DNA of 64,000 bases from J095 sp964517605 (GTDB taxonomy: Bacteria > Chloroflexota > Anaerolineae > 4572-78 > J111): the NCBI GenBank assembly GCA_964517605.1, contig CAZFCE010000008.1:124001-188000 (forward strand). The letters are read 5' to 3'. Positions 6,779-16,533 of this stretch are shown piece by piece. Each line of letters opens with the position of its first letter. Positions within the stretch are counted from its first letter, which is position 1. A program made the translations under genes and the position numbers. Under the pieces are notes generated by a model. That model was not told where the DNA came from, ran no database searches, and saw only the letters and a program-made list of their open reading frames with translations.

Positions 6779-8230
6779 TTACGCCAGCGCGGCCTGCGCG
6801 GCGCGGCGCAGGTTGCGTTGGGCCTGAGCCGGCAGCGGCGCATCCAGTTCAACCGGGCGCTGAAGCAAATGCTGTTGCACCGCCGGCGCGTAAAACAGGG
6901 CAATCACGCCGTTGTAACAATCGGCCCCGCGTTCGGTCAGGCTCAGGCAATTACCGCGATACGCCAGCAAGCCTTCGGCCAGGGCAAATTCCACCTGCGC
7001 CGGAAATTGCTGTTCCAGCGGCAGCCCGTATTTTTCCTGAAAATGCGTCAGGTTGATTTCGCCAAAATAAAACGATACAGAAATCATTTTGGCCATGCTG
7101 ACCACGCGCGGCAGGTTGTACAAATCCTGCACCGGCAGCCGCCCGGTGGCAATGGCCTGGGCATACGGCTCGATGCGTTTGGGGCCGGCCCCGCGATTGT
7201 AAGCCAGCGTGTGGCTGGTAAAGGACTGCGCTCCCAGCCCCAACCCCAAATACGGCTCGCCATTGATGACCCGCCGGGTAAGGTAGGCGCTGGTGCCGGG
7301 GTCGTTAGGGCGGCGCGAAAAAGTATTTTTGCCCGGCGGCGCAAGGTACCCGGCCTGGTTTAGGCTGTGGTGGGCGGCGTTCTTCATTTGGTTGATGGTA
7401 GCCAGCGTTACCTGGCCGGATTGCGCCTGCAAGCCGGTGCCTTTGTAGCGCATGCGGTACAGGGTAATGTAATCGGCGTCCAGTTCGATGGCTTTGGCCA
7501 CGCTGTTGCGCCAGCTTGCCACCGATTGCCCGGCAAAACCGTACATCAAATCAATATTGAATTTTTCAAAGCCGGCGGCCCGAATATTGGCCACGGCCTG
7601 CTGCAAACTGGCCAAACCTTTGTACTGGCGGCCCAGTTGTTGAGCCAGCGCCAGTTGCGTTACCTGCACCCCCATGCTAATGCGCCGAATGCCCAGTTGG
7701 TACAGCGCCGCCATTTTTTCGGGTTGGGCGGCGGCAATCAGCGGCGTGGTTTCAATGCTGATTTCCAGATTCTCCGGCCAACGAAAGGTGGCCCGCGCCG
7801 CCTCAAGCACGCGCCGCAGATTATCAACTTTGGCCAGCGCCGGCGTGCCGCCGCCAATATCAAAGCCGCTCAGGGTTTTGGGTTGGCCCAACAGTTGGCC
7901 ATACTGCGCCATCTCGCGCAGCAGCAAATCAAAATAGCTATCTTCGGCGCTGGCGTTATCCGCCGGATCAATCACGGTGTATTCGCAAAAGCTGCACCGC
8001 GCCTGGCAAAACGGAATATGCACGTACAGCCCCAGCGTGGGGTGGTGCTCCCAGGCGGCAGCGGTGACGGCGGCAAAATCATCGCGGCGCACGCGGTACG
8101 GCTTCATCGTCCAGTTGTGGTTAATGGGGTAAGCCGTGTTGGCAAGGTGATGGTGGCGCAGGCCCGCCTCAAAAACGGCGCGGGGCGCTAAAGTTTGCCG
8201 GTCTTCCGGCGCGGGTAAAAACCAGTGCAT
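6779..8230 (-). CDS. HemN/HemW-like radical SAM protein
   Basis: A 483-residue protein of the coproporphyrinogen-dehydrogenase-like radical-SAM superfamily. 'YVHIPFCQARCSFCEY' gives the CxxxCxxC motif (Cys75, 79, 82), followed by 'DIGGGTPALA' (the SAM-binding GGGTP) and 'ISMGVQV', 'KFNIDLMYGFAGQS'. A winged C-terminal region ('LTERGADCYNGVIALFY') replaces the usual HemN tail. True HemN makes protoporphyrinogen IX precursors; HemW inserts haem; other members act as methyltransferases or cyclases, so the reaction here is not settled. GGAGG lies upstream of the ATG. Two 19-bp palindromes in the upstream region suggest dedicated repression. Confidence 0.82.
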   Translation of the reverse strand: MHWFLPAPEDRQTLAPRAVFEAGLRHHHLANTAYPINHNWTMKPYRVRRDDFAAVTAAAWEHHPTLGLYVHIPFCQARCSFCEYTVIDPADNASAEDSYFDLLLREMAQYGQLLGQPKTLSGFDIGGGTPALAKVDNLRRVLEAARATFRWPENLEISIETTPLIAAAQPEKMAALYQLGIRRISMGVQVTQLALAQQLGRQYKGLASLQQAVANIRAAGFEKFNIDLMYGFAGQSVASWRNSVAKAIELDADYITLYRMRYKGTGLQAQSGQVTLATINQMKNAAHHSLNQAGYLAPPGKNTFSRRPNDPGTSAYLTRRVINGEPYLGLGLGAQSFTSHTLAYNRGAGPKRIEPYAQAIATGRLPVQDLYNLPRVVSMAKMISVSFYFGEINLTHFQEKYGLPLEQQFPAQVEFALAEGLLAYRGNCLSLTERGADCYNGVIALFYAPAVQQHLLQRPVELDAPLPAQAQRNLRRAAQAALA

Positions 8231-8246
8231 GGTTATCCTCCGTAAA

Positions 8247-8265
8247 TAGTGTATTTTTTACACTA
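8247..8265. promoter_or_regulatory. 19-bp palindromic operator, copy 1
   Basis: TAGTGTA-N5-TACACTA, perfect 7-5-7 dyad, lying just upstream of the ribosome site of the HemN-like gene where a promoter would be expected. An identical dyad with another spacer is at 8315-8333. No regulator gene is adjacent. Confidence 0.7.
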
Positions 8266-8314
8266 ATGTGATTTGAAAAAAATTGCCGCGTAAACGACGG
8301 CAATATCAAATAGA

Positions 8315-8333
8315 TAGTGTAATAATTACACTA
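8315..8333. promoter_or_regulatory. 19-bp palindromic operator, copy 2
   Basis: TAGTGTA-N5-TACACTA again, with its centre 68 bp from copy 1. It is placed between the divergent HemN-like and hybrid-kinase genes. A single half-site TAGTGTG is also present at 8405-8411 inside the putative kinase promoter. Confidence 0.7.
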
Positions 8334-8388
8334 TATCAAAAAACGGATGGCCTGTCAAGCCCAAATTTGAGCCATTGGCAAAAAAATA

Positions 8389-8417
8389 TTGACCCGGAAT
8401 AAAATAGTGTGTAGCAT
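8389..8417 (+). promoter_or_regulatory. putative promoter of the hybrid-kinase operon
   Basis: TTGACC (8389-8394), 17-nt spacer, TAGCAT (8412-8417). The spacer contains the half-site TAGTGTG of the palindromes found upstream. Confidence 0.5.
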
Positions 8418-8443
8418 AGTAATAGCTAAATTTGGAGTGGGCA

Positions 8444-11400
8444 ATGACAAAAAACTCCGCCAAAATTGACGCGCCGTTGCAAATAATTTTGATTATTGAC
8501 GACGACCCGAACAGCACCAGCATCCTGGTTGATTTTTTAACAAGCTGCAACTTTTACACCATCACCGCCGATAACGGGGCGAGTGGCCTGAAAAAAGCGG
8601 CTCTGCTTCAACCCGACCTGATTTTGCTGGATGTGATGATGCAGGAGATGAACGGCTTTGAAACCTGCCGGCAACTCAAAGCCATCGAAGTAACCCAGGA
8701 TATTCCGGTTATTTTTATGACCGCGCTGGCCGATACCGAAGACCTGATGGTGGGGTTTTCTGTGGGCGGCGTGGATTATATTACCAAACCGTTTCAATTA
8801 TCCGAGCTGTTGGCGCGGATAAAAACGCATTTAAGGTTGCGGGCCGCGCAAAAACAGCAAAAACTGCTCACCGCGCAATTACAACAAGAGCTGCTGGAAT
8901 ACCAGCAGGCCAGTACCACCCAACAATCCAAAAAAGAGCAGGATCGCACCCTGTTTGAAACTATGGTGCAAGGAGTGGTTTACCAAACCGATGATGGCCG
9001 CGTTATTGCTGCCAACCGCGCCGCCGAACGGATTGTGGGCCTGAGTCTGGCCCAAATGCAGGGCAACGCTCCCATAGACCCGCGCTGGCATATTATCCGC
9101 GAGGATGGCACGCCTGTTAACGCGGCTAACCCGGCGCAACTGGTGCCGCAAATTGAGCGGGATATTCACAACGTGGTGATAGGCATTTTTAAGCCGGCAA
9201 CAGCGGCCTACACCTGGGCCAATATTAATGTTATCATCCACCCAAAAAGCAGCGCCTCCCGCCCCTACCAGGTTTACACCACCTTTGAAGACATCACCGA
9301 GCGCAAACAAGCCGAAGAGGCGCTGCGCGAGAGCGAAGAGCGTTTTCGCTCTTTTATTGAGCAATCCGCCGAAGGCATAACCCTTACCGACGAAACCGGG
9401 CGCATTATTGAATTTAACCGGACAATGGAATTTATCACCGGCTTTAGCCGCGAGTCTGTGCTGGGGCAAACTTCGTGGGGGTTTCAAATGCAGTTAATCG
9501 CCCCGCACCTCCGCAACAACCAACTCCGGGAGCGTATGAAAAGGATAACACTCAACGCCCTGTCCACCGGCAAAACGCCTTCGTTCAACACACCCGTCGA
9601 AACAACCGTATACTGCGCCGATGGCAACAGCCGGTTTATCCGGCAGATTATTTTTCCAATTAAAACCAAAAATGGCTACCGGCTGGGATCGGTGGTGCAC
9701 GATATTACCGATTACAAACAAACCCAGGAAGCCCTGCAACAAAGCGAAACCCAACTGCAAATTCTGGTAGAAACCTCGCCCGTGGCCATTGTCATTCTGG
9801 ATCGGGCCGGGCAGGTGCTATCCACCAACAAAAAATTTATTGAAATATTTGGCTACACCCCCAAAGACGTACCCTCGATTGACCATTGGTGGGAGGTAGC
9901 CTACCCCGACCCGGATTACCGCGAGTGGTCCAAAGCCATGTGGCTAACCCGCCTCACCGAAGCCATACAAACAAACGGCGAACTAACCCCGGTTGAATCA
10001 AAAGTATTCTGCAAAGATGGCCGCACCCGGTACGCCACCTTCAGCGAAGCGATAGTTGGCAACCGGCACATTGTGGCGGCAATAGACATAACCGAACGCA
10101 AACAAACCGAGGACGCCCTGCGCGAAAGCCAGCAAATGCTCAGCAACGTGATAGACCAGTTCCCCGGTTTTGTGTTTTGGAAAGATCGCCAATCGGTTTA
10201 CATGGGGTGCAACCACGCCTTTGCCGCCGAAGGCAACCTGGAGCCGCCCGATATCATCGGCAAAACCGATTTTGACATGCTCTGGACGCAGGATAAAGCC
10301 GAAATTTACCGGGCCGAAGATGCCTGGGTAATAGAAAATGGTCGGGCCACGCTGAATGTTGTAGGTTCACGGCCTTTGGCCGATGGGCAGCTAAGCTGGA
10401 CCAGCACCAATAAAACCCCGCTATTCGATGCTGACGGCCAGATAGTTGGCATATTGGGAGTATCGCACGATATTACCAAAATCAAACAAACCGAAGAAGA
10501 ATTAAGGCTCCACCGCGACCACCTGGAAGAGCTGGTAAAAGAGCGCACCGCCGAATTGATGGTGGCTAAAGAAAAAGCCGAAACAGCCAGCCGCTCCAAA
10601 AGCGCCTTTTTAGCCAACATGAGCCACGAACTACGCACGCCGCTCAACGCCGTTTTGGGCTACGCCCAAATTTTGCAACAGCAACCGCTAGACCCCGAAG
10701 TTATCAGCCGGCTGAATATTATTCAGCAAAGTGGGCAACACCTGCTCACCCTAATTAACGATATTCTGGACTTATCTAAAATAGAAGCCTACAGGCTAGA
10801 ACTCCACCCCACGGCCATTCATCTTCCCACCTTTTTAGAGAACATTGTAGGGCTAATCCGGCCCCGGGTTGAAGCCAAAAACCTTAAATTTAATTTTGAA
10901 GCGCCCGCGCTGCCGGGGGGAATTGAAGCCGACGAAACCAGGTTGCGGCAGGTACTGCTCAATTTACTGGGCAACGCCGTTAAATTTACCCACGCGGGGC
11001 AAATCTCGTTGCGGGTGCGGGCCAACCTTGCCAGCGCGCCACAGCCCACGGTGTTACTAACGTTTGAAGTGGCCGATACCGGCGTGGGAATTGATGCCGA
11101 CCAACTGGAATGGATATTCCAGCCATTTGAGCAGGCCGGCGCGGTTAATCTGCGGGTAGAAGGCACGGGGTTGGGGTTAACCATCAGCCGCCAACTGGTG
11201 CAACTAATGGGCAGCGAACTGCACGTGCAAAGCGAACCGGGGCAAGGCAGCGTTTTTTGGTTTGAGGCGCGCTTGCCGCTGGTAACAACCCCTCAACCCC
11301 AACGGATTATACAAGGCTATCGCGGGCCGCAGCCCAAAGTGCTGGCAGCCGGCGACCACACCTCCAGCCGGGCCGCCATTGTGGATATGCTGGCCCCTAT

Positions 11401-11959
11401 GGGGTTTGCATTGGTCGAAGCCGTTGACGGGCGGCAGGCCATCGAACTGGCCCAAACTACCCGGCCCGATTTGATTTTGCTGGACCAAAACCTGCCCGGC
11501 CTGAACAACTTTGAGGCGGTTCAGGGCGTTCGGCAAACGTACAACTTACTGCACCCTCCCATTATTGCCATTGCCGCCACGCCCGCCGATGTGCCGCTTA
11601 ACCCGGTTGAAGGCATTGACGCCTTTTTGTCCAGGCCCTTTACCTGGCCGCAGTTGGCCGCGCTGCTGGAACAATTTTTAAAGCTGGATTGGGTGTATGC
11701 CGAAACTAACACTAGCGCCGCGCCGTCCGGCCCCACGGCTGAGTTAAAGCTGCCGCCGCCGGAAATACTGGCCCATCTGCACGAGTTAGTGCTCATTGGC
11801 AATATGCGCCAAATCCGGGATTACGCCACTCAGATTGAAGCTATGGGTAAACAATACCGGCCATTTGCCGCCACAATCCGTCAGTTAGCCAAAGAATTTG
11901 CCGAAGAAAAAATTTTGGCGCTGCTGGAACAGCCATTTACCAAAACAGGAGAAAAATGA
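8444..11959 (+). CDS. REC-PAS(4)-HisKA-HATPase-REC hybrid histidine kinase
   Basis: A 1171-residue soluble hybrid kinase without membrane segments. Order: receiver (about 12-130, phospho-Asp in 'LLDVMM'), four PAS/PAC modules (about 165-690, each ended by 'DITERKQ' or a similar linker), coiled linker, HisKA with His728 in 'MSHELRTPL', HATPase ('LLGNAVKFT', 'DTGVGI', 'GTGLGL'), and a second receiver (about 963-1080). The last receiver keeps the phospho-Asp in 'LLDQNLPG' but has only one residue of the acidic pair ('AAGDH') and Arg instead of the conserved Lys ('LSRPF'), so it may be weakly active. ATG at 8444 follows GGAG. Its stop overlaps the next kinase by 4 nt. Confidence 0.92.
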   Translation: MTKNSAKIDAPLQIILIIDDDPNSTSILVDFLTSCNFYTITADNGASGLKKAALLQPDLILLDVMMQEMNGFETCRQLKAIEVTQDIPVIFMTALADTEDLMVGFSVGGVDYITKPFQLSELLARIKTHLRLRAAQKQQKLLTAQLQQELLEYQQASTTQQSKKEQDRTLFETMVQGVVYQTDDGRVIAANRAAERIVGLSLAQMQGNAPIDPRWHIIREDGTPVNAANPAQLVPQIERDIHNVVIGIFKPATAAYTWANINVIIHPKSSASRPYQVYTTFEDITERKQAEEALRESEERFRSFIEQSAEGITLTDETGRIIEFNRTMEFITGFSRESVLGQTSWGFQMQLIAPHLRNNQLRERMKRITLNALSTGKTPSFNTPVETTVYCADGNSRFIRQIIFPIKTKNGYRLGSVVHDITDYKQTQEALQQSETQLQILVETSPVAIVILDRAGQVLSTNKKFIEIFGYTPKDVPSIDHWWEVAYPDPDYREWSKAMWLTRLTEAIQTNGELTPVESKVFCKDGRTRYATFSEAIVGNRHIVAAIDITERKQTEDALRESQQMLSNVIDQFPGFVFWKDRQSVYMGCNHAFAAEGNLEPPDIIGKTDFDMLWTQDKAEIYRAEDAWVIENGRATLNVVGSRPLADGQLSWTSTNKTPLFDADGQIVGILGVSHDITKIKQTEEELRLHRDHLEELVKERTAELMVAKEKAETASRSKSAFLANMSHELRTPLNAVLGYAQILQQQPLDPEVISRLNIIQQSGQHLLTLINDILDLSKIEAYRLELHPTAIHLPTFLENIVGLIRPRVEAKNLKFNFEAPALPGGIEADETRLRQVLLNLLGNAVKFTHAGQISLRVRANLASAPQPTVLLTFEVADTGVGIDADQLEWIFQPFEQAGAVNLRVEGTGLGLTISRQLVQLMGSELHVQSEPGQGSVFWFEARLPLVTTPQPQRIIQGYRGPQPKVLAAGDHTSSRAAIVDMLAPMGFALVEAVDGRQAIELAQTTRPDLILLDQNLPGLNNFEAVQGVRQTYNLLHPPIIAIAATPADVPLNPVEGIDAFLSRPFTWPQLAALLEQFLKLDWVYAETNTSAAPSGPTAELKLPPPEILAHLHELVLIGNMRQIRDYATQIEAMGKQYRPFAATIRQLAKEFAEEKILALLEQPFTKTGEK

Positions 11960-14580
11960 TCACCTCGCCTCTGCCCGATACCCAAACTATTTTGATCATT
12001 GATGATGATCCGGTTAACCTGGCGGTTATTGTTGACTACCTGGAAGCGTACAATTTTCAGGTGATCGTCGCCCGCGACGGCCAGGCCGGGTTAAAAAGAG
12101 CGGCCTATGTTTGCCCCGACTTGATTCTGCTGGATGTGATGATGCCCGACATGGACGGCTTTGAAACCTGCCGCCGGTTAAAAGCTACCGCCGCCACCCA
12201 GGACATTCCCGTTATTTTTATGACGGCGCTTACCTCCACCGAAGACCGCCTAACCGGCTTTGATGCCGGCGCGGTGGATTACATTACCAAGCCCTTTCAA
12301 ACGCCCGAAGTTTTGGCCCGGATTAAAACTCACCTGCACCTGCGCAACCTGCAAAAACAACTCCAGGCGCAAAACACTCAACTGCAACAAGAAATCAGCG
12401 AGCGGCTGCGCGCCGAACAAGCCCACCGGGAAAGCGAAGCCCGCCTGCAAACCCTGATTGACAACCTGCCGGTTCAATTCTGGGCGATGGATACCAACCT
12501 GTGTTACATTATGCAAAACGCCACCACGTTCAAGGATTACGGCAACATTATTGGCAAACATGTAGCCGAACTTGATATTCCGGCAGCCCTAAAAGAAATC
12601 TGGAATGAACAAAACCGGCGGGTTTTTACCGGCGCCATCGCCCAAAAAGAATATGAACGGCAGATAGATGGTGAAACCAGAATTTTTCAAAGTTTGGCCG
12701 CGCCGGTGATTGTCGGCGAAACCATTGTGGGCATTGTGGGTGCCGGGATAGACATAACCGAGCGCAAACGCGCTGAAGCGGAGCTAAACGAATACCGCGA
12801 ACACCTGGAAGAACTGGTGGCCCAACGCGCCGGTGAACTCAGCCGGGCCAACAAGCAATTACAGCAAGAAATTGCCGAGCGAACGGTAGTGGAAGAGGAA
12901 ATCCAGCGCCGCAACCGTGAGCTATCATTACTGAACCGGGTTATTGCCGCATCGGCAGGGCAAACCAGCCCCGAAACCATTTTAGAGGTAGCCTGCCGCG
13001 AACTGGCGCAGGCTTTTAACTCCCCACAGGGGGTAGTGGCCCTGTTCAATAAAGAAAAAACCGAAGCCACCGTTGTGGCCGAATATCTCACCCCCAACCG
13101 GCTCTCAACCCTGCGTTACAAAATCCCCACCACCGATAACCCAATGTTCCAGTATATATTCCAGCAAAAAACCCCCATGATGGTGGGCGATATTCAAAGT
13201 AACCCCAAGCTGTCAAAAATCGGCAAATTGCTAAACTGGCCAACTTTAAGCTCGCTTTTTGTTATTCCTATTGTGATTGATAACGAGGTGATTGGCTGCA
13301 TCAACCTGGAAACGGTTGATCCGAGTTATTTTATTTCGCAAGAGGGCAACCTGGCCAAAAGCGTGGCCGACCAGGTAGCCGGGGTGCTGGCGCGGCTTCA
13401 ACTGGAAAAGGAGCGGCAGCAGCTAGAAACTCAATATTACCAATCCCAAAAAATGGAAGCAATTGGCCGGTTAACCGGCGGCGTCACCCACGATTTTAAC
13501 AACATTTTGATTATCATCATCGCCAATTCTGAATTTTTGCTCGATGCGCTGGGCGAGCACCATCCCTTTAGCCATTTTGTTAAACAAATTCAACAGGCCA
13601 CCAGCCGGGCTGCCGCGTTAACGCGGCAGCTTTTGGCTTTTAGCCGCCAGCAAATTCTTCAACCCAAAATGTTAAATTTAAACACCGTGGTGAGCGATAT
13701 TGAAAAAATGCTGCACCGGCTCATTGGTGAAGACATCAACCTGCTAACCGTGCTCGACCCGGATTTGGGCCAAATCAAAGCCGATCCGGGCCAAGTAGAG
13801 CAGGTTATCATGAATTTGGTAATCAATGCGCGTGATGCCATGCCAGGCGGCGGCAAACTAACCATAGAAACCACCAACGCCTATCTGGACGAGGCCTACG
13901 CCCGGCAGCATCCCGGCGTAACCCCCGGCCCCTACGCCATGCTGGCCATCAGCGATACCGGCCACGGCATGGACGCCGCCACCCAGGCCCGCATTTTTGA
14001 ACCGTTTTTTACCACCAAATCACAAGAAAAAGGCACCGGGCTGGGATTATCTACGGTACACGGCATTGTTAACCAGAGCAACGGCCATATTTGGGTGTAC
14101 AGCGAGGTGGAAATTGGCACCACGTTTAAAATATTCTTGCCGCAGGTTATCGAGGCGGCAACCGAAGCAGGCAAAGCCCAATCGCTATTTGCCAAACCGC
14201 ACCACGGCACAGAAACCATTCTGCTGGTAGAAGACGATGATTTGGTGCGCCGGGCCAGTTACCAGATTTTGGTAAAATACGGCTACACGGTGCTGGTGGC
14301 CAATGACGGCGAACAGGCGTATCAAACCTGCGCCAATTTTGCCGGAACAATCCACCTGTTATTAACCGATGTTATTTTGCCGGGGCAAATTACCGGGCCA
14401 CAACTGGCCAAAACCCTGGCCACAACCCGCCCGCAACTAAAGGTGTTGTATATGTCGGGGTATACCGATAACCCAATTGTTCACAACGAGTTATCCAACC
14501 CGGAGGTTGCTTTTTTGCCTAAACCATTCTTGCCCAACGACCTGGCCCGTAAAATCCGCCAGGTGTTGGACGGGATTTGA
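11956..14580 (+). CDS. REC-PAS-GAF-HisKA-HATPase-REC hybrid histidine kinase
   Basis: An 874-residue soluble kinase. Order: receiver (about 8-128, 'LILLDVMMPDMDGF'), PAS (about 155-270), coiled coil, GAF (about 315-480), HisKA with His512 in 'GGVTHDFNNIL', HATPase ('VINARDAMPGGG', 'DTGHGM', 'KGTGLGLSTV'), and a C-terminal receiver ('TILLVEDDDLVRR', 'LLLTDVILPG', 'LPKPF'). The H-box with HDFNN is of the NtrB/blue-light-kinase type and unlike the preceding kinase, whereas the N-terminal receivers of the two proteins are close paralogues. The start overlaps the previous stop (ATGA). No DNA-binding output protein is encoded here, so signals must pass to a regulator elsewhere or by phosphorelay. 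Confidence 0.92.
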   Translation: MITSPLPDTQTILIIDDDPVNLAVIVDYLEAYNFQVIVARDGQAGLKRAAYVCPDLILLDVMMPDMDGFETCRRLKATAATQDIPVIFMTALTSTEDRLTGFDAGAVDYITKPFQTPEVLARIKTHLHLRNLQKQLQAQNTQLQQEISERLRAEQAHRESEARLQTLIDNLPVQFWAMDTNLCYIMQNATTFKDYGNIIGKHVAELDIPAALKEIWNEQNRRVFTGAIAQKEYERQIDGETRIFQSLAAPVIVGETIVGIVGAGIDITERKRAEAELNEYREHLEELVAQRAGELSRANKQLQQEIAERTVVEEEIQRRNRELSLLNRVIAASAGQTSPETILEVACRELAQAFNSPQGVVALFNKEKTEATVVAEYLTPNRLSTLRYKIPTTDNPMFQYIFQQKTPMMVGDIQSNPKLSKIGKLLNWPTLSSLFVIPIVIDNEVIGCINLETVDPSYFISQEGNLAKSVADQVAGVLARLQLEKERQQLETQYYQSQKMEAIGRLTGGVTHDFNNILIIIIANSEFLLDALGEHHPFSHFVKQIQQATSRAAALTRQLLAFSRQQILQPKMLNLNTVVSDIEKMLHRLIGEDINLLTVLDPDLGQIKADPGQVEQVIMNLVINARDAMPGGGKLTIETTNAYLDEAYARQHPGVTPGPYAMLAISDTGHGMDAATQARIFEPFFTTKSQEKGTGLGLSTVHGIVNQSNGHIWVYSEVEIGTTFKIFLPQVIEAATEAGKAQSLFAKPHHGTETILLVEDDDLVRRASYQILVKYGYTVLVANDGEQAYQTCANFAGTIHLLLTDVILPGQITGPQLAKTLATTRPQLKVLYMSGYTDNPIVHNELSNPEVAFLPKPFLPNDLARKIRQVLDGI

Positions 14581-14589
14581 GCTACCAAT

Positions 14590-14623
14590 AAAAAAGGGCT
14601 TTGCCACGGCAAAGCCCTTTTTT
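14590..14623. terminator. bidirectional intrinsic terminator
   Basis: A-tract, GGGCTTTGCC stem, ACGG-region loop, GGCAAAGCCC stem and T-tract between the convergent hybrid-kinase and channel genes. Confidence 0.92.
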
Positions 14624-14634
14624 ATCCGGCCTGA

Positions 14635-16533
14635 TTAATCCTCGCTCAACACCACAATCCGGTCTTCGGCAGACAGGGTGATCAGGTTTGATTTTTTGGG
14701 GTTAACCACCACACCGTAAGCCTGGGCCGCATCGTTGGCGTGGCCTTTAAGCCGATATCCCAGCGCCACCTGGCCGCGCCGCCGGGCCGCCTCGACCACC
14801 GTGTAAAAATTGACCGGCTCGCCCAACGCCACGTAATCGGCGGCGGGCTTAAGGTAAATCTCCGAACCGTCTGGGTCAAAAATATCGGCAAATACGGCGT
14901 TGAGGTATTTATTCTCCGATACCTGCGCCAGCATCAAACTAACCAGCTTGTCGCTCACAATAAAATCATCAGCTTGAGTTACTTCGGCCAGTTCGCGGTT
15001 GCGCAAATCCAGCATTTCGCTCACAATGGACAAATCGTAAGGGCCGCGCTCGGCAATATCCCGCAGGTGCAGCAGCGTAATCAGGGTCAGGGCATCGGCT
15101 TCTTGCTCGCCCATTATATCCGAGTAAGACAGCACAATAATGTGCTGGTAGGTTTGCACGGCCAGGCTGTTAAGGGTACGGCGGTCGGTAATGTCGCCGG
15201 TTTGCACCGTAACCTGCTGGTTAACCAGGCTGGGGCACAGGCGGGCCAAATCGGCTTCGGCGGCGTCATAATCGGCCATCACCATCACCTCCGAGCCGGG
15301 AGCTACATAATGATCCAACTCATTGATGATGGTGGGCACGCGCCAGTTCCAGCCTAAAATCAGGGTGCGTTCCGGGGTGGCCTCGGTGGGCGCGCCAGAG
15401 CGAATAGCCGCCAGGTTGAGATTCAGGTCGGTCAGGCCCGATAGCCGGATGGTGTCGTCATCGGCAGAGATGACAATGAGTTGGTCGTTAGCTTGCAGTT
15501 GGGTGTCCATGGGCGGGTTGAGTTGCGCCGCGCCTACGCTACGGCTCAAGCCGATTACGGTGGAATCCTCGTAGGCCAGCATGGCTTCGCCAAAAGTGCG
15601 CCCGGCCAACGCCGGTTCGGTTTTAAAGTAGATTTCGTCGCCGCCAAAATCCAGCAGTTCCGTGTACACCACCGACAGGCCCGACTGGCGGCAGGTTTGG
15701 GCAATAATGCGCGAAATCAAATCGCCGGCCAGCACCAGTTCCACTTCATCGCGGCCAACCATGTGGGCCACTTCCATATTTTTGGGATCGCGGATTTCGG
15801 CCACCAGATGGTACGGTTCGGGGCGGCGGTGCGGGCTGTTGGTAATGGCCAGAATGGTTTTGATGACATCGGCGTCGGCGTTGACACTTTCGGGCGAAAG
15901 GATGATGACGGAGCGGGCAGTGGCGAGGCTGACAATATTCAGGTCGTTCAAATCAATGGGGCTGCCGCTACGGCACACAATCCGGGTTGAGCCGGTATCG
16001 GAAATGTTGCTGCGGAGGTCGTCTTCCATTTCCACTTTGTCTTTATCACCCAAAATCACAATACAGGCGCGGGGCCGGTTGGCGTTAGCCGCCACCAGTT
16101 CCGAGATTATCGCAAAAATCTGGGGCGACCAGCCCAAAATCACGGTGTGGTCGCGCTCAATCACCAGCGAGCGGCCTTTGCGGAGTTCGTCCATTTTGCT
16201 TTCGATGCCGCTGGTGATAACCCCAATTAAAATGCTGGTCACAAAAATGCCACCCAGCGTTACAATAAACATCACCAGCCGAAACATCCAGCCGGTATCA
16301 CCGCCCACCGCGCCCGAATCCAGCGTGTGCATCAGGCTGGCCCAGGCGGCTTCGCCAAAACCAAGCGGCTCCGCGCCTTCCGGGGCCAGGCTGCCGGCCA
16401 CTACCACCGTGGCCGCCACCAAAATTACCAGCAGCGTTAACACGGCCAGGCCGCCAATCAGGGCAATTGCGCCTTTGGCCATATAATTATCAAATTGATA
16501 CCGCAACCGGCTTTTCCAGGATACTTGTTCCAT
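14635..16533 (-). CDS. CASTOR/POLLUX (DMI1)-like ion channel with RCK domains
   Basis: A 632-residue membrane protein. The N-terminus has a hydrophobic helix (about 20-50), a pore-like re-entrant part ('WASLMHTLDSGAVGGDTG'), and another helix (about 82-105, 'VMFIVTLGGIFVTSILIGVI'). It then continues 'KMDELRKGRSLVIERDHTVILGWS', the hallmark linking the pore to the first Rossmann-like RCK domain in CASTOR/POLLUX proteins. A second RCK domain begins 'ERTLILGWNWRVPTIINEL'. Plant homologues are nuclear cation channels; bacterial ones are uncharacterised but presumed ligand-gated cation channels. The ATG at 16533 has a GGAGG site upstream; the longer frame to 16632 does not. Single-gene unit. Confidence 0.85.
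   Translation of the reverse strand: MEQVSWKSRLRYQFDNYMAKGAIALIGGLAVLTLLVILVAATVVVAGSLAPEGAEPLGFGEAAWASLMHTLDSGAVGGDTGWMFRLVMFIVTLGGIFVTSILIGVITSGIESKMDELRKGRSLVIERDHTVILGWSPQIFAIISELVAANANRPRACIVILGDKDKVEMEDDLRSNISDTGSTRIVCRSGSPIDLNDLNIVSLATARSVIILSPESVNADADVIKTILAITNSPHRRPEPYHLVAEIRDPKNMEVAHMVGRDEVELVLAGDLISRIIAQTCRQSGLSVVYTELLDFGGDEIYFKTEPALAGRTFGEAMLAYEDSTVIGLSRSVGAAQLNPPMDTQLQANDQLIVISADDDTIRLSGLTDLNLNLAAIRSGAPTEATPERTLILGWNWRVPTIINELDHYVAPGSEVMVMADYDAAEADLARLCPSLVNQQVTVQTGDITDRRTLNSLAVQTYQHIIVLSYSDIMGEQEADALTLITLLHLRDIAERGPYDLSIVSEMLDLRNRELAEVTQADDFIVSDKLVSLMLAQVSENKYLNAVFADIFDPDGSEIYLKPAADYVALGEPVNFYTVVEAARRRGQVALGYRLKGHANDAAQAYGVVVNPKKSNLITLSAEDRIVVLSED

Noticed and set aside
8247..8333. 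NrdR boxes
   Set aside because: The arms TAGTGTA/TACACTA are related to ACACTA but the 5-bp spacer and order differ from the NrdR box, and no nrd gene is adjacent.
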